NCBI GenBank assembly: GCA_910585865.1
Contig: CAJUGO010000007.1
Location: 21,921 to 85,920 of the forward strand
Direction of reading: 5' to 3'
Length of the DNA: 64,000 nucleotides
Source of the DNA: an uncultured Ruminococcus sp.
GTDB lineage: Bacteria > Bacillota > Clostridia > Oscillospirales > Acutalibacteraceae
Part shown: positions 37,639-47,593 of the stretch, one piece after another
Numbering within the stretch: position 1 is the first letter of the stretch
How the letters are laid out: each line of letters begins with the position of its first letter
Translations under genes and position numbers: made by a program
Notes under the pieces: generated by a model
What the model was told of the DNA's origin: nothing
What the model saw: only the letters and a program-made list of their open reading frames with translations
Databases searched by the model: none

Positions 37639-38313
37639 TTGAAAAATAGAAATGATATTGAAGATAATTCTAAAAGAATGCTTGACTCCGAAGATATTAA
37701 TATGTCTATGGAAATAAATCCTGATATATATTTTAAAGATAAAACCCCTTTAGATGACAAAAAATTTGTTGTTGCCAAAACAGAGGGCGGAATATCAGGT
37801 TTTTATGACTGGATCCGATGTATTTTATTTGCAATTTCTATTGTTATAGTCTGTTTGATATTTCTTTTCAGACTTGTTGACGTTGAGGGTCACTCAATGG
37901 ATTATACTCTTGCAACAAATGACAAGGTAATTGTTACTAATCTTTGTTATACCCCCCACAATAATGACATTGTTGTGATTTCTCATGGAGCTGAGTATCA
38001 AAAACCTATTATAAAAAGAGTTATCGCAACTGAGGGCCAGTCAATTGAGCTTGACTACGAAAATGACAGAATTATTGTTGATGGTGCTGTACTTGATGAG
38101 TATTATATAGACGGGTCAACCTTTGGCGGTATTTTTGCTGATTATGATATTCCTAATGTTGTTCCTAAAGGAAAAATATTTGTAATGGGGGACAACAGAA
38201 AGGTATCAATGGATAGTAGAAGCAGTGAGATTGGACTTATTGATGTTGAGAATGTTATTGGTAAGGCTCAGTTTGTTTTATTTCCTTTTAACCATTTTGG
38301 ATATCTTTATTAA
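37639..38313 (+). CDS. lepB: Type I signal peptidase (first of a tandem pair)
   Basis: The protein has a 70-residue cytoplasmic N-terminus and one membrane segment (I-L-F-A-I-S-I-V-I-V-C-L-I-F-L-F). The catalytic domain follows, with Ser in G-H-S-M-D and Lys in K-R-V-I-A-T-E. G-D-N-R and M-D-S-R complete the family boxes. It cleaves Sec/Tat signal peptides on the outer face of the membrane. TTG 37639 is preferred because AGCAGG lies 8 bases upstream; a GTG at 37630 overlaps that site. The long acidic cytoplasmic N-terminus is absent from the second copy. Confidence 0.92.
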   Translation: MKNRNDIEDNSKRMLDSEDINMSMEINPDIYFKDKTPLDDKKFVVAKTEGGISGFYDWIRCILFAISIVIVCLIFLFRLVDVEGHSMDYTLATNDKVIVTNLCYTPHNNDIVVISHGAEYQKPIIKRVIATEGQSIELDYENDRIIVDGAVLDEYYIDGSTFGGIFADYDIPNVVPKGKIFVMGDNRKVSMDSRSSEIGLIDVENVIGKAQFVLFPFNHFGYLY

Positions 38314-38345
38314 ATAAAAAATTTATTTTAAATTATTATTGTATT

Positions 38346-38387
38346 AAGCTTATTTCTGTTTTATAATAGAAATAAGCTTGTTTTTTT
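38346..38387 (+). terminator. Terminator between the two lepB genes
   Basis: A perfect 12-bp stem (AAGCTTATTTCT / AGAAATAAGCTT) with a 10-base loop is followed by G and seven Ts. The next gene's GGAGGAG site begins right after the T-run. The loop contains TATAAT, but I see no good -35 for it. Confidence 0.88.
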
Positions 38388-38397
38388 GGAGGAGTTT

Positions 38398-38976
38398 ATG
38401 TCTTGTAATTCGGATAAAAATAAAAGAATACATTATAATATGAATAAAAGCAAATTGGTTAATTATTTATTTGACTTTACAAAAACAATTATTTTTGTTT
38501 TTGCAGTCGTTTCTGTAGTTTTTACATTTATAATCAGAGATGCTAATGTTGTTGGAAATTCTATGTGTGAAACTCTTCACAATAGTGATAAAGTGCTTAT
38601 AACTAATTTTATGTATAAACCTAAGAGCGGCGACATTGTAGCAATAAATGCCGAAGATCAAATTGAAAAAAGAATAATAAAAAGGGTAATAGCAACTGAA
38701 AATCAAACTTTAAACGTAGACTATGAAACAGGCAATGTATATGTTGATGGAATAAAGCTTGATGAAAAATACGTGTCTTCATCTACAAAACAGCCTAAAA
38801 ATTCTTTTGCCATACCTTATGTAATTCCAAAGGGATATATATTTGTTATGGGAGACAACAGAAATATTTCATTTGACAGCCGTGATGCAGAAATAGGTCT
38901 TATTTCAATAGATGAGGTTATAGGAAAAGCACAATTTATACTCTTTCCTTTTGACAGAATTACATATTTATATTAA
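38398..38976 (+). CDS. lepB: Type I signal peptidase (second of a tandem pair)
   Basis: This 192 aa paralogue of the preceding gene has a short cytoplasmic start, one membrane segment (I-I-F-V-F-A-V-V-S-V-V-F-T-F), catalytic Ser in G-N-S-M-C and catalytic Lys in K-R-V-I-A-T-E. G-D-N-R and F-D-S-R-D are conserved. ATG 38398 follows GGAGGAG. The shared spacing of boxes and I-G-L-I/I-G-K-A-Q-F ending point to a local duplication. Confidence 0.93.
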   Translation: MSCNSDKNKRIHYNMNKSKLVNYLFDFTKTIIFVFAVVSVVFTFIIRDANVVGNSMCETLHNSDKVLITNFMYKPKSGDIVAINAEDQIEKRIIKRVIATENQTLNVDYETGNVYVDGIKLDEKYVSSSTKQPKNSFAIPYVIPKGYIFVMGDNRNISFDSRDAEIGLISIDEVIGKAQFILFPFDRITYLY

Positions 38977-39078
38977 TTTTTGCGAAATAATTTAAAACTA
39001 TAATTTTTAAAAAACAGCAAAATCACATAAAGAGTGGGTTTACACAGTAAACCTAATTAAATAAAAGGATGTACGAAA

Positions 39079-39951
39079 ATGAGTGAAATGCAAAACATTC
39101 AATGGTTTCCGGGTCATATGACAAAAACGAAACGACAGATACAGGCAAGTCTAAAACTTGTTGATGCTGTAGCTGAAATTATTGATGCACGTATACCAAT
39201 AAGCAGCCGTAATCCTGACTTGGCAAGGATTATTCAAAATAAACCGAGAATTATTCTAATGAATAAATGTGATATGGCAAATCAAACGGCTACTAAAATG
39301 TGGATAGATTATTTTAAAAATCAGGGAATAACTGCAATAGCAGTCGACTGTAAAAGCGGAAGGGGTTTAAATCAGTTTGCACCTTCTGTAAATAAAGTAA
39401 TGAGTTCAAAAATTGAAAGACTGAAAGAAAAAGGAATGGTTAATCCTACTATAAGAATTATGATTGTCGGAATTCCTAATGTAGGAAAATCTTCATTTAT
39501 AAATAAAATGGTAAAGAAAAACCGCGCAAAAGTTGAAGATCGTCCGGGAGTTACAAGAGGAAATCAATGGTATACTATTGCTAAAAATCTTGAAATGCTT
39601 GATACTCCGGGTGTTTTATGGCCTAAATTTGATGATAAAACAGTAGGTGAACATCTTGCTTTTACTGGTGCTGTAAAGGATCAGATTTTAGATATAGAAT
39701 TACTTGCTGTCAGGCTGCTTGATTTTATTAAAAAATTGGCGCCTGCTGACTTCTTAACTCGTTTTAAGCTTGATAATACTATTATTCAATCTTTGGATTC
39801 ATATGAACTGCTTAGAGTGATAGGCAAAAAACGAGGTATGCTAATCACGGGCGGTCAGATTGATACAGAACGAGCTGCAATAATGTTGCTGGACGAGTTT
39901 AGAAGTGCAAAGCTGGGAAGGATTACGGTTGAAATGCCTTATGGAGAATAG
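39079..39951 (+). CDS. rbgA: Ribosome biogenesis GTPase RbgA (YlqF)
   Basis: This is a circularly permuted GTPase for late 50S assembly. The G4 motif N-K-C-D (residues 62-65) precedes the P-loop G-I-P-N-V-G-K-S-S (131-139), and D-T-P-G-V follows. The N-terminal W-F-P-G-H-M-T-K is the YlqF hallmark. The 290 aa length is standard. Its position between lepB and rnhB is conserved. Confidence 0.96.
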   Translation: MSEMQNIQWFPGHMTKTKRQIQASLKLVDAVAEIIDARIPISSRNPDLARIIQNKPRIILMNKCDMANQTATKMWIDYFKNQGITAIAVDCKSGRGLNQFAPSVNKVMSSKIERLKEKGMVNPTIRIMIVGIPNVGKSSFINKMVKKNRAKVEDRPGVTRGNQWYTIAKNLEMLDTPGVLWPKFDDKTVGEHLAFTGAVKDQILDIELLAVRLLDFIKKLAPADFLTRFKLDNTIIQSLDSYELLRVIGKKRGMLITGGQIDTERAAIMLLDEFRSAKLGRITVEMPYGE

Positions 39952-39952
39952 T

Positions 39953-40552
39953 ATGGATTGGCTTGAATTTGAAAAAAAGGCTATTGAAAAAGGATATAAA
40001 GCTATCTGCGGAGTTGATGAAGCCGGCAGAGGACCGCTAGCGGGTCCTGTTTGTGCTGCTGCTGTTATTTTGCCTCAAAATGCAATTATTGAAGGAGTAA
40101 ATGATTCAAAAAAACTTTCTGAGAAAAAGAGAAATGCTTTGTATGAAATAATAAAAAATACATCTCTTGCATATAGTGTTGCGTTTTCAAGTGTTGAAGA
40201 AATTGAAGATATGAATATTTTAAATGCTACAATGCTTGCAATGAAAAGAGCAGTTGAAGGACTCAAAGTGAGTGCAGATTTTGCAATGATTGATGGCAAC
40301 CGTACTCCTGATTTACATATACCATGTGAATATATAATAAAAGGTGATGCAAAGTCAATGTCTGTTGCCTGCGCCTCAATACTTGCTAAAGTTACAAGAG
40401 ACAGACTGCTTTATGAATATGCAAAAGAATATCCCCAGTATTCTTTTGATAAGCATAAGGGTTACGGAACAAAGGTTCATATTGAGGCGTTAAAAAAATA
40501 TGGATCTTGTAAATATCACAGACAGAGTTTTCTTACAAAAATTTTGAAATGA
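39953..40552 (+). CDS. rnhB: Ribonuclease HII
   Basis: RNase HII removes RNA from RNA/DNA hybrids, including single ribonucleotides. The catalytic motif is [12 protein letters not shown], with further acidic residues in M-I-D-G-N and [11 protein letters not shown] is near the end. ATG 39953 lies behind GGAG, one base after the rbgA stop; this gives 199 aa. Confidence 0.96.
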   Translation: MDWLEFEKKAIEKGYKAICGVDEAGRGPLAGPVCAAAVILPQNAIIEGVNDSKKLSEKKRNALYEIIKNTSLAYSVAFSSVEEIEDMNILNATMLAMKRAVEGLKVSADFAMIDGNRTPDLHIPCEYIIKGDAKSMSVACASILAKVTRDRLLYEYAKEYPQYSFDKHKGYGTKVHIEALKKYGSCKYHRQSFLTKILK

Positions 40553-40914
40553 TGAAGCATACGACAAAGCAAATAGGTGATAAGGGCGAGTATTATGCTG
40601 CCAAATATTTAAAAAAACATAAATACAAGATTATAGAGCATAATTACCGTAAACCATATGGGGAAATTGATATAATTGCAGAGAACAATGAATGGTTAAT
40701 TTTTGTCGAAGTAAAAACTCGCAAAATTAATTCTTTGACCGAACCATCTTATGCAGTCAATAAACAAAAACAGATTCGTTTAAAGAAGACTGCGTCGACT
40801 TTTATAGATGAAAAAAATATTGATAAAGCATGCAGATTTGATGTGTGTGAGGTTTATATTGACAGTGATAATCTTAGGATGATAAACATTAATTATATTG
40901 AAGATGCTTTTTAA
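40549..40914 (+). CDS. yraN: YraN/UPF0102-family endonuclease-like protein
   Basis: This is a 121 aa member of the small restriction-endonuclease-like fold. It begins [12 protein letters not shown] and contains the active-site pattern G-E-I-D-I-I-A ... V-E-V-K-T-R. The biological role of the family is unclear. It overlaps the rnhB stop (ATGA), the typical pairing. Confidence 0.92.
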   Translation: MMKHTTKQIGDKGEYYAAKYLKKHKYKIIEHNYRKPYGEIDIIAENNEWLIFVEVKTRKINSLTEPSYAVNKQKQIRLKKTASTFIDEKNIDKACRFDVCEVYIDSDNLRMININYIEDAF

Positions 40915-40928
40915 TTGGAGGAAAACTT

Positions 40929-41870
40929 ATGCACCTTATTGATTTACACTGTGATACTTTATATAAATCTGTTATCAACAATATTTCGCTTAATGAAAGC
41001 TCAATGGACGTTAAACCTCTATCCGAAGACACTGATTTTCATAAGCTGCAATGTTATGCAATATGGATGCCTGATGATTTAAGCGGGGATGATTCGGAAA
41101 ATCTTTTTTATAAAGCATATAATATGCTTGTTTCTGAGGCTCAAAGACTGAACATTAAACTTGCCGGTAAAAATGATTGCTGCAGAAGTCAATTTATAAA
41201 CAATATAAATTCTGCGTATTTTACGGTGGAAAACGGATCAGCACTGAACGGCAAAATCGAAAATATAAAAAAGTTTGCTGATATGGGGGTAAAGATAATA
41301 ACTCTCACATGGAATGGAAGTAATGATATTGGAGATGGTGCGAAAGTACATAAATCCCGTGGTTTAACAAAATTCGGCAAAACTGTTGTCAGTGAAATGG
41401 AGAGAGAAAGTATTGTAATTGATATATCTCATGCAAGTGATAAACTTTTTTATGATGTTATGGATATTGCAACAAAACCTGTAATTGCAACACATTCAAA
41501 TTCAAGATATATCACAAATAACCTTAGAAACCTGACAGATGATCAAGTAAAAATAATTATAAACTGCGGCGGAATAATAGGGTTGAATTTTCATAATGAA
41601 TTTCTTAACAATAATTCTGATAAAGCAAATATGTTTGACATTATAAAACACACGGAACATTTTCTGTCTATAGGAGCAGAGAATAATCTTTGTTTTGGCA
41701 GTGATTTTGACGGCTGTACCTTGCCGAACAGTATAAAAGGCAGTGAATCTATGGATGAAATATATGAAATGTTTTTAAGACATAATTATAAAGAAAGCGT
41801 TATAAATAAGATTTTTTATGGAAATGCGCTTAAATTTTTTGAAAACTTTGACATTCGGAGAATAATGTAG
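40929..41870 (+). CDS. Membrane dipeptidase-type (M19) zinc dipeptidase
   Basis: The zinc ligands of the renal-dipeptidase family are visible: H and D in D-L-H-C-D-T, Glu in V-E-N-G, His in I-A-T-H-S-N-S-R, and Asp in G-S-D-F-D-G. No signal peptide is seen, so the 313 aa enzyme is cytoplasmic. Members cleave dipeptides, including L-D or D-D types. GGAGG precedes ATG 40929. It lies between yraN and thrC without an obvious pathway link. Confidence 0.9.
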   Translation: MHLIDLHCDTLYKSVINNISLNESSMDVKPLSEDTDFHKLQCYAIWMPDDLSGDDSENLFYKAYNMLVSEAQRLNIKLAGKNDCCRSQFINNINSAYFTVENGSALNGKIENIKKFADMGVKIITLTWNGSNDIGDGAKVHKSRGLTKFGKTVVSEMERESIVIDISHASDKLFYDVMDIATKPVIATHSNSRYITNNLRNLTDDQVKIIINCGGIIGLNFHNEFLNNNSDKANMFDIIKHTEHFLSIGAENNLCFGSDFDGCTLPNSIKGSESMDEIYEMFLRHNYKESVINKIFYGNALKFFENFDIRRIM

Positions 41871-41912
41871 TAAAATATTTGATGTTTAAAGTCATTTGAA
41901 AGGAAGATTTCA

Positions 41913-43421
41913 ATGTTATACAATAGCACACAGAATGCCAATGAAGTAGTATCTTCGGCACAGGCAATTTCACAGGGTATTTCTAAGGACGGAGGTTTGT
42001 TTGTTCCGCAGGAATTCCCAAAATATGATGAAAATACCTTTAGAGAACTTTTAAAAACAGACTATAAGGGAAGAGCAAAAAAGATTTTTTCTGACTTTTT
42101 AACTGATTTCACAGAAGATGAAATCAGTGATTGTGTAGAAAATGCGTATACTTCTGAAAAATTTGGCAGTGAAAATCCTGCTCCGATTAATTATTGCAGT
42201 ATCGACGGAAAATGTCTTAATGTTCTTGAACTGTGGCATGGTCCTACCTGTGCGTTTAAGGATATGGCTTTACAAATTTTGCCTCATCTTCTAACTAAAT
42301 CATTAAAGAAAACTTACGACGGGAAGACAGCAGTTATTCTTGTTGCAACATCAGGAGATACAGGTAAAGCTGCTCTTGAAGGCTTTAAAGATGTGGAAAA
42401 TACAAAGATAATAGTATTTTATCCTGTTGATGGTGTTAGTCCTATGCAAAAGCATCAGATGGACACTCAGGATGGAAAAAATGTCAGGGTTTGTGCAATT
42501 AAGGGTAATTTTGACGATGCACAGACAGGCGTTAAGAAGATTTTTACAACAAAGTCAGTTTCAGATAAACTCTCTGCTGGTAATATGTTGTTTTCTTCTG
42601 CAAACTCAATTAACTGGGGCAGACTTCTTCCTCAGATTGTTTATTATGTTTCTGCATATTGCGATATGGTTAACGACGGAAAGATTGAATTTGGTGAGAA
42701 AATTAATGTTGTTGTGCCTACAGGCAATTTTGGCAATATTCTTGCTTCATATTATGCAAGTCTTATGGGACTTCCGATAAATAAGTTTATTTGTGCTTCT
42801 AATTCAAATAATGTTCTCACTGATTTTATAAATACAGGTGTATATGATAAAAACAGAAACTTTTTTACAACCATTTCTCCGTCAATGGATATTCTGGTTT
42901 CAAGCAATCTTGAACGTCTTTTATATAAACTTTCGGGTGACAGCGATAATATAACTAGAGAGTGGATGACAGCACTTAAGACGAACGGTAAATATGAAGT
43001 AACTGATGATGTTAAAGCTGTTATAAAAGATAAATTTTATGGCGGATACTGTGATGATCTTCAGACAAAGTCTACTATCAATGAGTTATTTACAAAAGCA
43101 AATTATTTATGTGATACTCACACTGCTGTGGCAATTAATGTATATAATCAATATGTAAAAGAAACAGGTGATAATACAGTATCACTAATTGCTTCAACTG
43201 CAAGTCCGTATAAATTCTCTAGGGCGGTTCTGGAAGCAGTAGCTCCTGACTGTACACTTCCGGAAACTGAATTTGATATGGTAGATAAATTATTTGAAAT
43301 TTCAAATTCGCCTGTACCTGCTCCTCTTGCAAATCTCAAAAATAAATCATCAAGATTTTTTGACGTTACAGAGGTAAATGGAATGGAAAGCTATGTGCTT
43401 GGAGCACTGGAAATAGAATAA
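41913..43421 (+). CDS. thrC: Threonine synthase
   Basis: ThrC converts O-phosphohomoserine to threonine with PLP. The PLP lysine lies in G-P-T-C-A-F-K-D-M-A-L, and the phosphate-binding loop in T-S-G-D-T-G-K-A-A. P-T-G-N-F-G-N-I-L is also typical. At 502 aa it belongs to the longer class found in enterobacteria and Clostridia. It shares a stop/start overlap with the next gene. No thrB or hom is adjacent. Confidence 0.95.
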   Translation: MLYNSTQNANEVVSSAQAISQGISKDGGLFVPQEFPKYDENTFRELLKTDYKGRAKKIFSDFLTDFTEDEISDCVENAYTSEKFGSENPAPINYCSIDGKCLNVLELWHGPTCAFKDMALQILPHLLTKSLKKTYDGKTAVILVATSGDTGKAALEGFKDVENTKIIVFYPVDGVSPMQKHQMDTQDGKNVRVCAIKGNFDDAQTGVKKIFTTKSVSDKLSAGNMLFSSANSINWGRLLPQIVYYVSAYCDMVNDGKIEFGEKINVVVPTGNFGNILASYYASLMGLPINKFICASNSNNVLTDFINTGVYDKNRNFFTTISPSMDILVSSNLERLLYKLSGDSDNITREWMTALKTNGKYEVTDDVKAVIKDKFYGGYCDDLQTKSTINELFTKANYLCDTHTAVAINVYNQYVKETGDNTVSLIASTASPYKFSRAVLEAVAPDCTLPETEFDMVDKLFEISNSPVPAPLANLKNKSSRFFDVTEVNGMESYVLGALEIE

Positions 43422-44110
43422 TGGCATTGTTTGCAATTGCTGATTTACATTTATCTCTTGGTGAAAATAAACCTATGGATATTTTCGCAGGATGGAACGA
43501 TTATGTAACTCGGTTGAAAAATAATTGGAATAAGCTTATTACAATTAATGATACTGTGGTAATCGGCGGAGATATTTCCTGGGCAATGAAATTGCATGAA
43601 GCTTATACGGATTTTAAATTTATAGATGATTTGCCCGGAAAAAAGATTTTTTTAAAAGGCAATCACGATTATTGGTGGGGGACAAAAAGTAAAATCGACT
43701 GCTTCCTTGCTGAAAACAGTTTGAATACAATTTCTATACTTTTTAATAATGCATTTGTGATTGATGATTATGCTGTATGCGGAACAAGAGGCTGGTTTTT
43801 GGAAAATGAAAAGGCAGAAGATATAAAAGTATTAAACCGTGAAGTCGGTCGGCTTGAAGCATCAATTAACTGTGCATTAGATACAGGAAAAGAGCCTGTG
43901 GTGTTTTTGCATTATCCACCGATTTTTGGCGGTACAAAGTGTGATAAAATATTTGATACACTCTTAAAATATAATATAAAAAAATGTTATTATGGTCATA
44001 TTCATGGACAGAAAAATATTCGCAATGCCTTTGAGGGTAATTGTGATGGCATTGAATTTAAGCTTATTTCATGTGACAGATTGTCATTTGTTCCGATTTT
44101 AATCAGATAA
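43421..44110 (+). CDS. Calcineurin-like metallophosphoesterase
   Basis: The metal-binding boxes are A-D-L-H-L-S, G-G-D-I-S-W, G-N-H-D-Y-W-W, H-Y-P-P and Y-G-H-I-H-G in order over 229 aa, so all dinuclear-centre ligands are present. The substrate is unknown. It starts inside the thrC stop (TAATG) and is followed by the tig promoter. Confidence 0.9.
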   Translation: MALFAIADLHLSLGENKPMDIFAGWNDYVTRLKNNWNKLITINDTVVIGGDISWAMKLHEAYTDFKFIDDLPGKKIFLKGNHDYWWGTKSKIDCFLAENSLNTISILFNNAFVIDDYAVCGTRGWFLENEKAEDIKVLNREVGRLEASINCALDTGKEPVVFLHYPPIFGGTKCDKIFDTLLKYNIKKCYYGHIHGQKNIRNAFEGNCDGIEFKLISCDRLSFVPILIR

Positions 44111-44126
44111 AATCATAAATTAACTA

Positions 44127-44155
44127 TTGGCAAATTATTCTTATTGTGATATAAT
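44127..44155 (+). promoter_or_regulatory. Sigma-A-type promoter upstream of tig
   Basis: TTGGCA at 44127 and TATAAT at 44150 have a 17-base spacer. No CIRCE or CtsR-type repeat was seen nearby. Confidence 0.82.
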
Positions 44156-44204
44156 TAGATGATTTTAAGTTAAACTAAATACTTAATTTTGGAGGATTAT
44201 TGTT

Positions 44205-45485
44205 ATGGTATTAAAGGAATGTACAAAAAAAGAAGAAGCTAACTCATATGAATTAGTAGTAAATGTTGACGGTGAAACTTTTAATAAAGCAATAAACGCT
44301 GTATATAAAAAACAGGTAAAGAACATCAACATTCATGGTTTCAGAAAGGGAAAAGCACCCCGCCAGATGATTGAAAAGATGTATGGATCTGAAGTGTTCT
44401 ATGAGGATGCAATGCAGGATTGTTATCCGGAAGCTCTTTATGATGCAGCAAAGGAAGCAAATGTTAAAATCGTAAAAGTCGAATCTCTTGAGGCAGTTGA
44501 AGCAAATAAAGGTGGTTTTACCTTTAAAGCAAACATTATTGTAGAGCCTGCAATGGAGATTAACAATTATATTGGTATCGAAGTAACTAAAAAGTCTACA
44601 GAAGTAACTGATGAGCTTGTAGATGAAGAAATTGATAAAGTTCGTGACCGCAACTCAAGAATGGTAACAGTAGAGGACAGAGCAGCGCAGAACGATGATG
44701 TAGCAGTTATTGATTTTGAAGGTTTTGTGGACGGAGAGGCTTTTGAAGGCGGCAAGGCTGAAAATTATAACTTAAAATTAGGTTCAGGTAATTTTATCCC
44801 GGGATTTGAGGAACAGATCATCGGACATAGTGCTGATGAAGAATTCAGTATTAATGTAAAATTCCCTGATGATTATCAGGCAGAAGAACTTAAAGGTAAG
44901 AATGCTGAGTTTAAGATTAAACTTCATGAAATTAAGGCAAAAGAGCTTCCTGAGATTGACGATGATTTTGTAAAGGATGTTTCTGATAAGGAGACTCTTG
45001 CTGAATATAAGGAGGAACTCAAGGAGACTGTTGCAAAACGTCTTGCAGATGAAGCTGAAAAGGATATAGACGATCAGATTGCAAATAAACTTATGGAACT
45101 TCTTGAAGGAGAAATCCCTGATGCAATGTATGACAATCAGGCTGATGAAATGGTAAGAGAATTTGAGATGCGTTTGCGTTCACAGGGTCTTGACATGAAC
45201 ACTTATATGCAGTATATGGGTATGGATGCGAATTCTCTCAAAGGAATGTATAAAGAAGAGGCTGAGAAAAGAGTTAAATTAAGACTGGCTCTTGAAACAG
45301 TAGCCAAAAAGGAAAACATTGAAGTAACAAGTACCGATCTCGATGAAGAATACAGCAAAATGGCTGACGCATATAAAATGGAAGTTGAGAAGGTTAAAAC
45401 TGCTGTTCCTGCTGAGTCTCTGACCGAAGATATTAAGGTAGAAAAAGCACTTAAGCTCATTAAGGATAAAGCTGTTATAAAATAA
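44205..45485 (+). CDS. tig: Trigger factor
   Basis: Trigger factor is the ribosome-bound chaperone and prolyl isomerase. The N-terminal ribosome-binding signature is G-F-R-K-G-K-A-P-R. The FKBP domain starts about residue 160 (D-D-V-A-V-I-D-F-E-G-F-V-D-G and G-S-G-N-F-I-P-G-F-E), and a helical substrate-binding C-terminus follows. 426 aa is full length. The tig-clpP-clpX order is highly conserved. Confidence 0.97.
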   Translation: MVLKECTKKEEANSYELVVNVDGETFNKAINAVYKKQVKNINIHGFRKGKAPRQMIEKMYGSEVFYEDAMQDCYPEALYDAAKEANVKIVKVESLEAVEANKGGFTFKANIIVEPAMEINNYIGIEVTKKSTEVTDELVDEEIDKVRDRNSRMVTVEDRAAQNDDVAVIDFEGFVDGEAFEGGKAENYNLKLGSGNFIPGFEEQIIGHSADEEFSINVKFPDDYQAEELKGKNAEFKIKLHEIKAKELPEIDDDFVKDVSDKETLAEYKEELKETVAKRLADEAEKDIDDQIANKLMELLEGEIPDAMYDNQADEMVREFEMRLRSQGLDMNTYMQYMGMDANSLKGMYKEEAEKRVKLRLALETVAKKENIEVTSTDLDEEYSKMADAYKMEVEKVKTAVPAESLTEDIKVEKALKLIKDKAVIK

Positions 45486-45539
45486 TTTGAATAATTTACT
45501 TATATTTGCCAATCATTATTTAAGAAAGGTTTTGATTTA

Positions 45540-46121
45540 ATGGCATTAGTACCGTATGTTGTTGAACAGACAAACAGAGGCGAACGTTCATATGATATTT
45601 ATTCCCGCCTTTTAAATGACAGGATAATTATGCTAAACGAAGAAGTTAACAGTGCAAGTGCAAGTGTTGTTGTTGCGCAGCTTCTTTATCTTGAGAGCCA
45701 GGATCCAACTAAGGACATTAGTCTTTATATTAATAGTCCGGGCGGCAGTGTAACTGATGGATTTGCTATTTTTGATACTATGAATTATATAAAATGCGAT
45801 GTATCAACAATTTGCATGGGTATGGCAGCCAGCATGGGCGCTTTCCTTCTTGCTGCCGGCGCAAAGGGTAAGCGTTATGCGCTTCCTAATAGTGACATAA
45901 TGATTCACCAGCCATCAGGCGGTGCTCAGGGTCAGGCTACTGACATGGAAATTCATACAAGACATATTCTTGATATGAAAAAGAGACTGAATCAGATTCT
46001 TGCTGACAATACAGGCCAGCCAATTGATATTATAGCAAAAGATACTAATCGCGATAATTTTATGACAGCTCAGCAAGCACTTGAATACGGTTTGATTGAT
46101 AAGGTTATTGAAAAAAGATAA
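45540..46121 (+). CDS. clpP: ATP-dependent Clp protease proteolytic subunit
   Basis: The serine-protease triad is Ser98 (A-A-S-M-G), His123 (M-I-H-Q-P) and Asp172 (T-N-R-D-N-F). [10 protein letters not shown] is the oxyanion segment. 193 aa is standard. It works with ClpX encoded 15 bases downstream. Confidence 0.98.
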   Translation: MALVPYVVEQTNRGERSYDIYSRLLNDRIIMLNEEVNSASASVVVAQLLYLESQDPTKDISLYINSPGGSVTDGFAIFDTMNYIKCDVSTICMGMAASMGAFLLAAGAKGKRYALPNSDIMIHQPSGGAQGQATDMEIHTRHILDMKKRLNQILADNTGQPIDIIAKDTNRDNFMTAQQALEYGLIDKVIEKR

Positions 46122-46136
46122 GGTGAGGAACAGCTA

Positions 46137-47477
46137 ATGGCTAATAAAAACAACGATAAGGATATTTACTGTTCATTTTGCGGCAAGCCTCAAGAAATGG
46201 CAGGTCGCTTGATTGCAGGCAATGGAGTTTATATTTGTGATCAATGCATAGAACTCTGTATGAATATTCTTAGAGAATCAGGTGAAATTGAGCAGGAGCG
46301 TTATAGAAACGATCATTTTGATTCTGCCGATTGTGAATCAACACCTATTCCCGAGCTTTTAAAGCCAAAAGAGATAAAGGCAATCCTTGATGAATATGTA
46401 ATTGGACAGGAAAAAGCTAAGATTACACTCAGCGTTGCGGTCTATAATCACTATAAGCGTGTATTTTCAAAGGACGAAAGCGTTGATTTTGCGAAAAGCA
46501 ATGTGCTTTTACTTGGTCCTACAGGTGTCGGTAAGACATTGCTTGCACAGACGCTTGCAAAAGCTCTTGATGTACCTTTTGCAATTGCTGATGCAACCAC
46601 TTTAACTGAGGCAGGCTATGTCGGAGAAGATGTAGAAAATATTCTTTTGAAGCTTATACAAGCTGCTGATTATGATATTGAAAAAGCTGAACGAGGAATA
46701 ATTTACATTGATGAAATTGATAAAATTGCCAGAAAATCTGAGAATCCTTCCATTACTCGTGATGTAAGCGGTGAGGGAGTTCAGCAGGCCTTGCTTAAAA
46801 TTGTTGAAGGCACAGTATCAAATGTTCCTCCACAGGGTGGAAGAAAACATCCGCAGCAGGAATTTTTACAGATTAATACAAAAAATATTTTGTTTATTTG
46901 CGGCGGTGCTTTCGATGGACTTGAGAAAATTGTTGAAAAACGAAAAGGTTCTTCGGTAATTGGTTTTGAAGCGCTTGTCAGAGATAAAAAAGAGCTTGAT
47001 GAAACTGACTGGATGAAAGATGTTATTGCACATGATCTTGTAAAGTTTGGTATAATCCCGGAATTGATTGGAAGATTACCTGTTATAACTGCTCTTAGCG
47101 GACTTGATGCGGACGCACTCGTAAAAATTCTTACTGTTCCAAAAAATTCAATAGTGCAGCAGTATAAAAAGCTTTTTGAGCTTGATGATGTTGAGTTGTA
47201 TTTTGAAGATGATGCTCTGAGAGCAATTGCAAAGCAAGCTCAGGATCAAAAAACCGGCGCAAGAGGGCTTAGGGGGATTATGGAAGATGTATTGACGGAG
47301 CTAATGTTTGAAACGCCTTCTGATTCCTCAATTGATAAAATTATAATTACTGAAGATGTTATCAATGGCAGGGCTCAGCCACAGATTACCAGAAAAAAGG
47401 AATTGTCTCCGTCAGTTTCTGTTAATTTAACTAAAAAAGATGCAAAGAAGCGTCAAAAGCGTAACACAGCGTCTTAA
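46137..47477 (+). CDS. clpX: ClpX ATPase subunit
   Basis: ClpX unfolds substrates for ClpP. The N-terminal zinc-binding domain has Cys12, Cys15, Cys34 and Cys37. Walker A is G-P-T-G-V-G-K-T at residues 127-134. Walker B is I-Y-I-D-E-I-D-K, and the pore loop is G-Y-V-G-E-D-V. The ClpP-docking I-G-F (S-S-V-I-G-F) is present. The basic tail runs [10 protein letters not shown]. 446 aa is slightly longer than average because of this tail. Confidence 0.98.
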   Translation: MANKNNDKDIYCSFCGKPQEMAGRLIAGNGVYICDQCIELCMNILRESGEIEQERYRNDHFDSADCESTPIPELLKPKEIKAILDEYVIGQEKAKITLSVAVYNHYKRVFSKDESVDFAKSNVLLLGPTGVGKTLLAQTLAKALDVPFAIADATTLTEAGYVGEDVENILLKLIQAADYDIEKAERGIIYIDEIDKIARKSENPSITRDVSGEGVQQALLKIVEGTVSNVPPQGGRKHPQQEFLQINTKNILFICGGAFDGLEKIVEKRKGSSVIGFEALVRDKKELDETDWMKDVIAHDLVKFGIIPELIGRLPVITALSGLDADALVKILTVPKNSIVQQYKKLFELDDVELYFEDDALRAIAKQAQDQKTGARGLRGIMEDVLTELMFETPSDSSIDKIIITEDVINGRAQPQITRKKELSPSVSVNLTKKDAKKRQKRNTAS

Positions 47478-47489
47478 AAAATGAGAACT

Positions 47490-47525
47490 AAAGCTGTATT
47501 GCACTTTCAATACAGCTTTTTGGTT
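47490..47525 (+). terminator. Rho-independent terminator after clpX
   Basis: A 12-bp stem AAAGCTGTATTG / CAATACAGCTTT with a 6-base loop is followed by a broken T tract (TTggTTTT). Confidence 0.88.
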
Positions 47526-47593
47526 TTATATACATATTACAAATCATAATTAATTATTTCTTGTAAATAGTATTAATTTTGAAAGGAAATACT

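Noticed and set aside
44156..47593. CtsR or CIRCE heat-shock operators near tig, clpP, clpX and lon
   Set aside because: I found no matching direct or inverted repeats in the intergenic regions.
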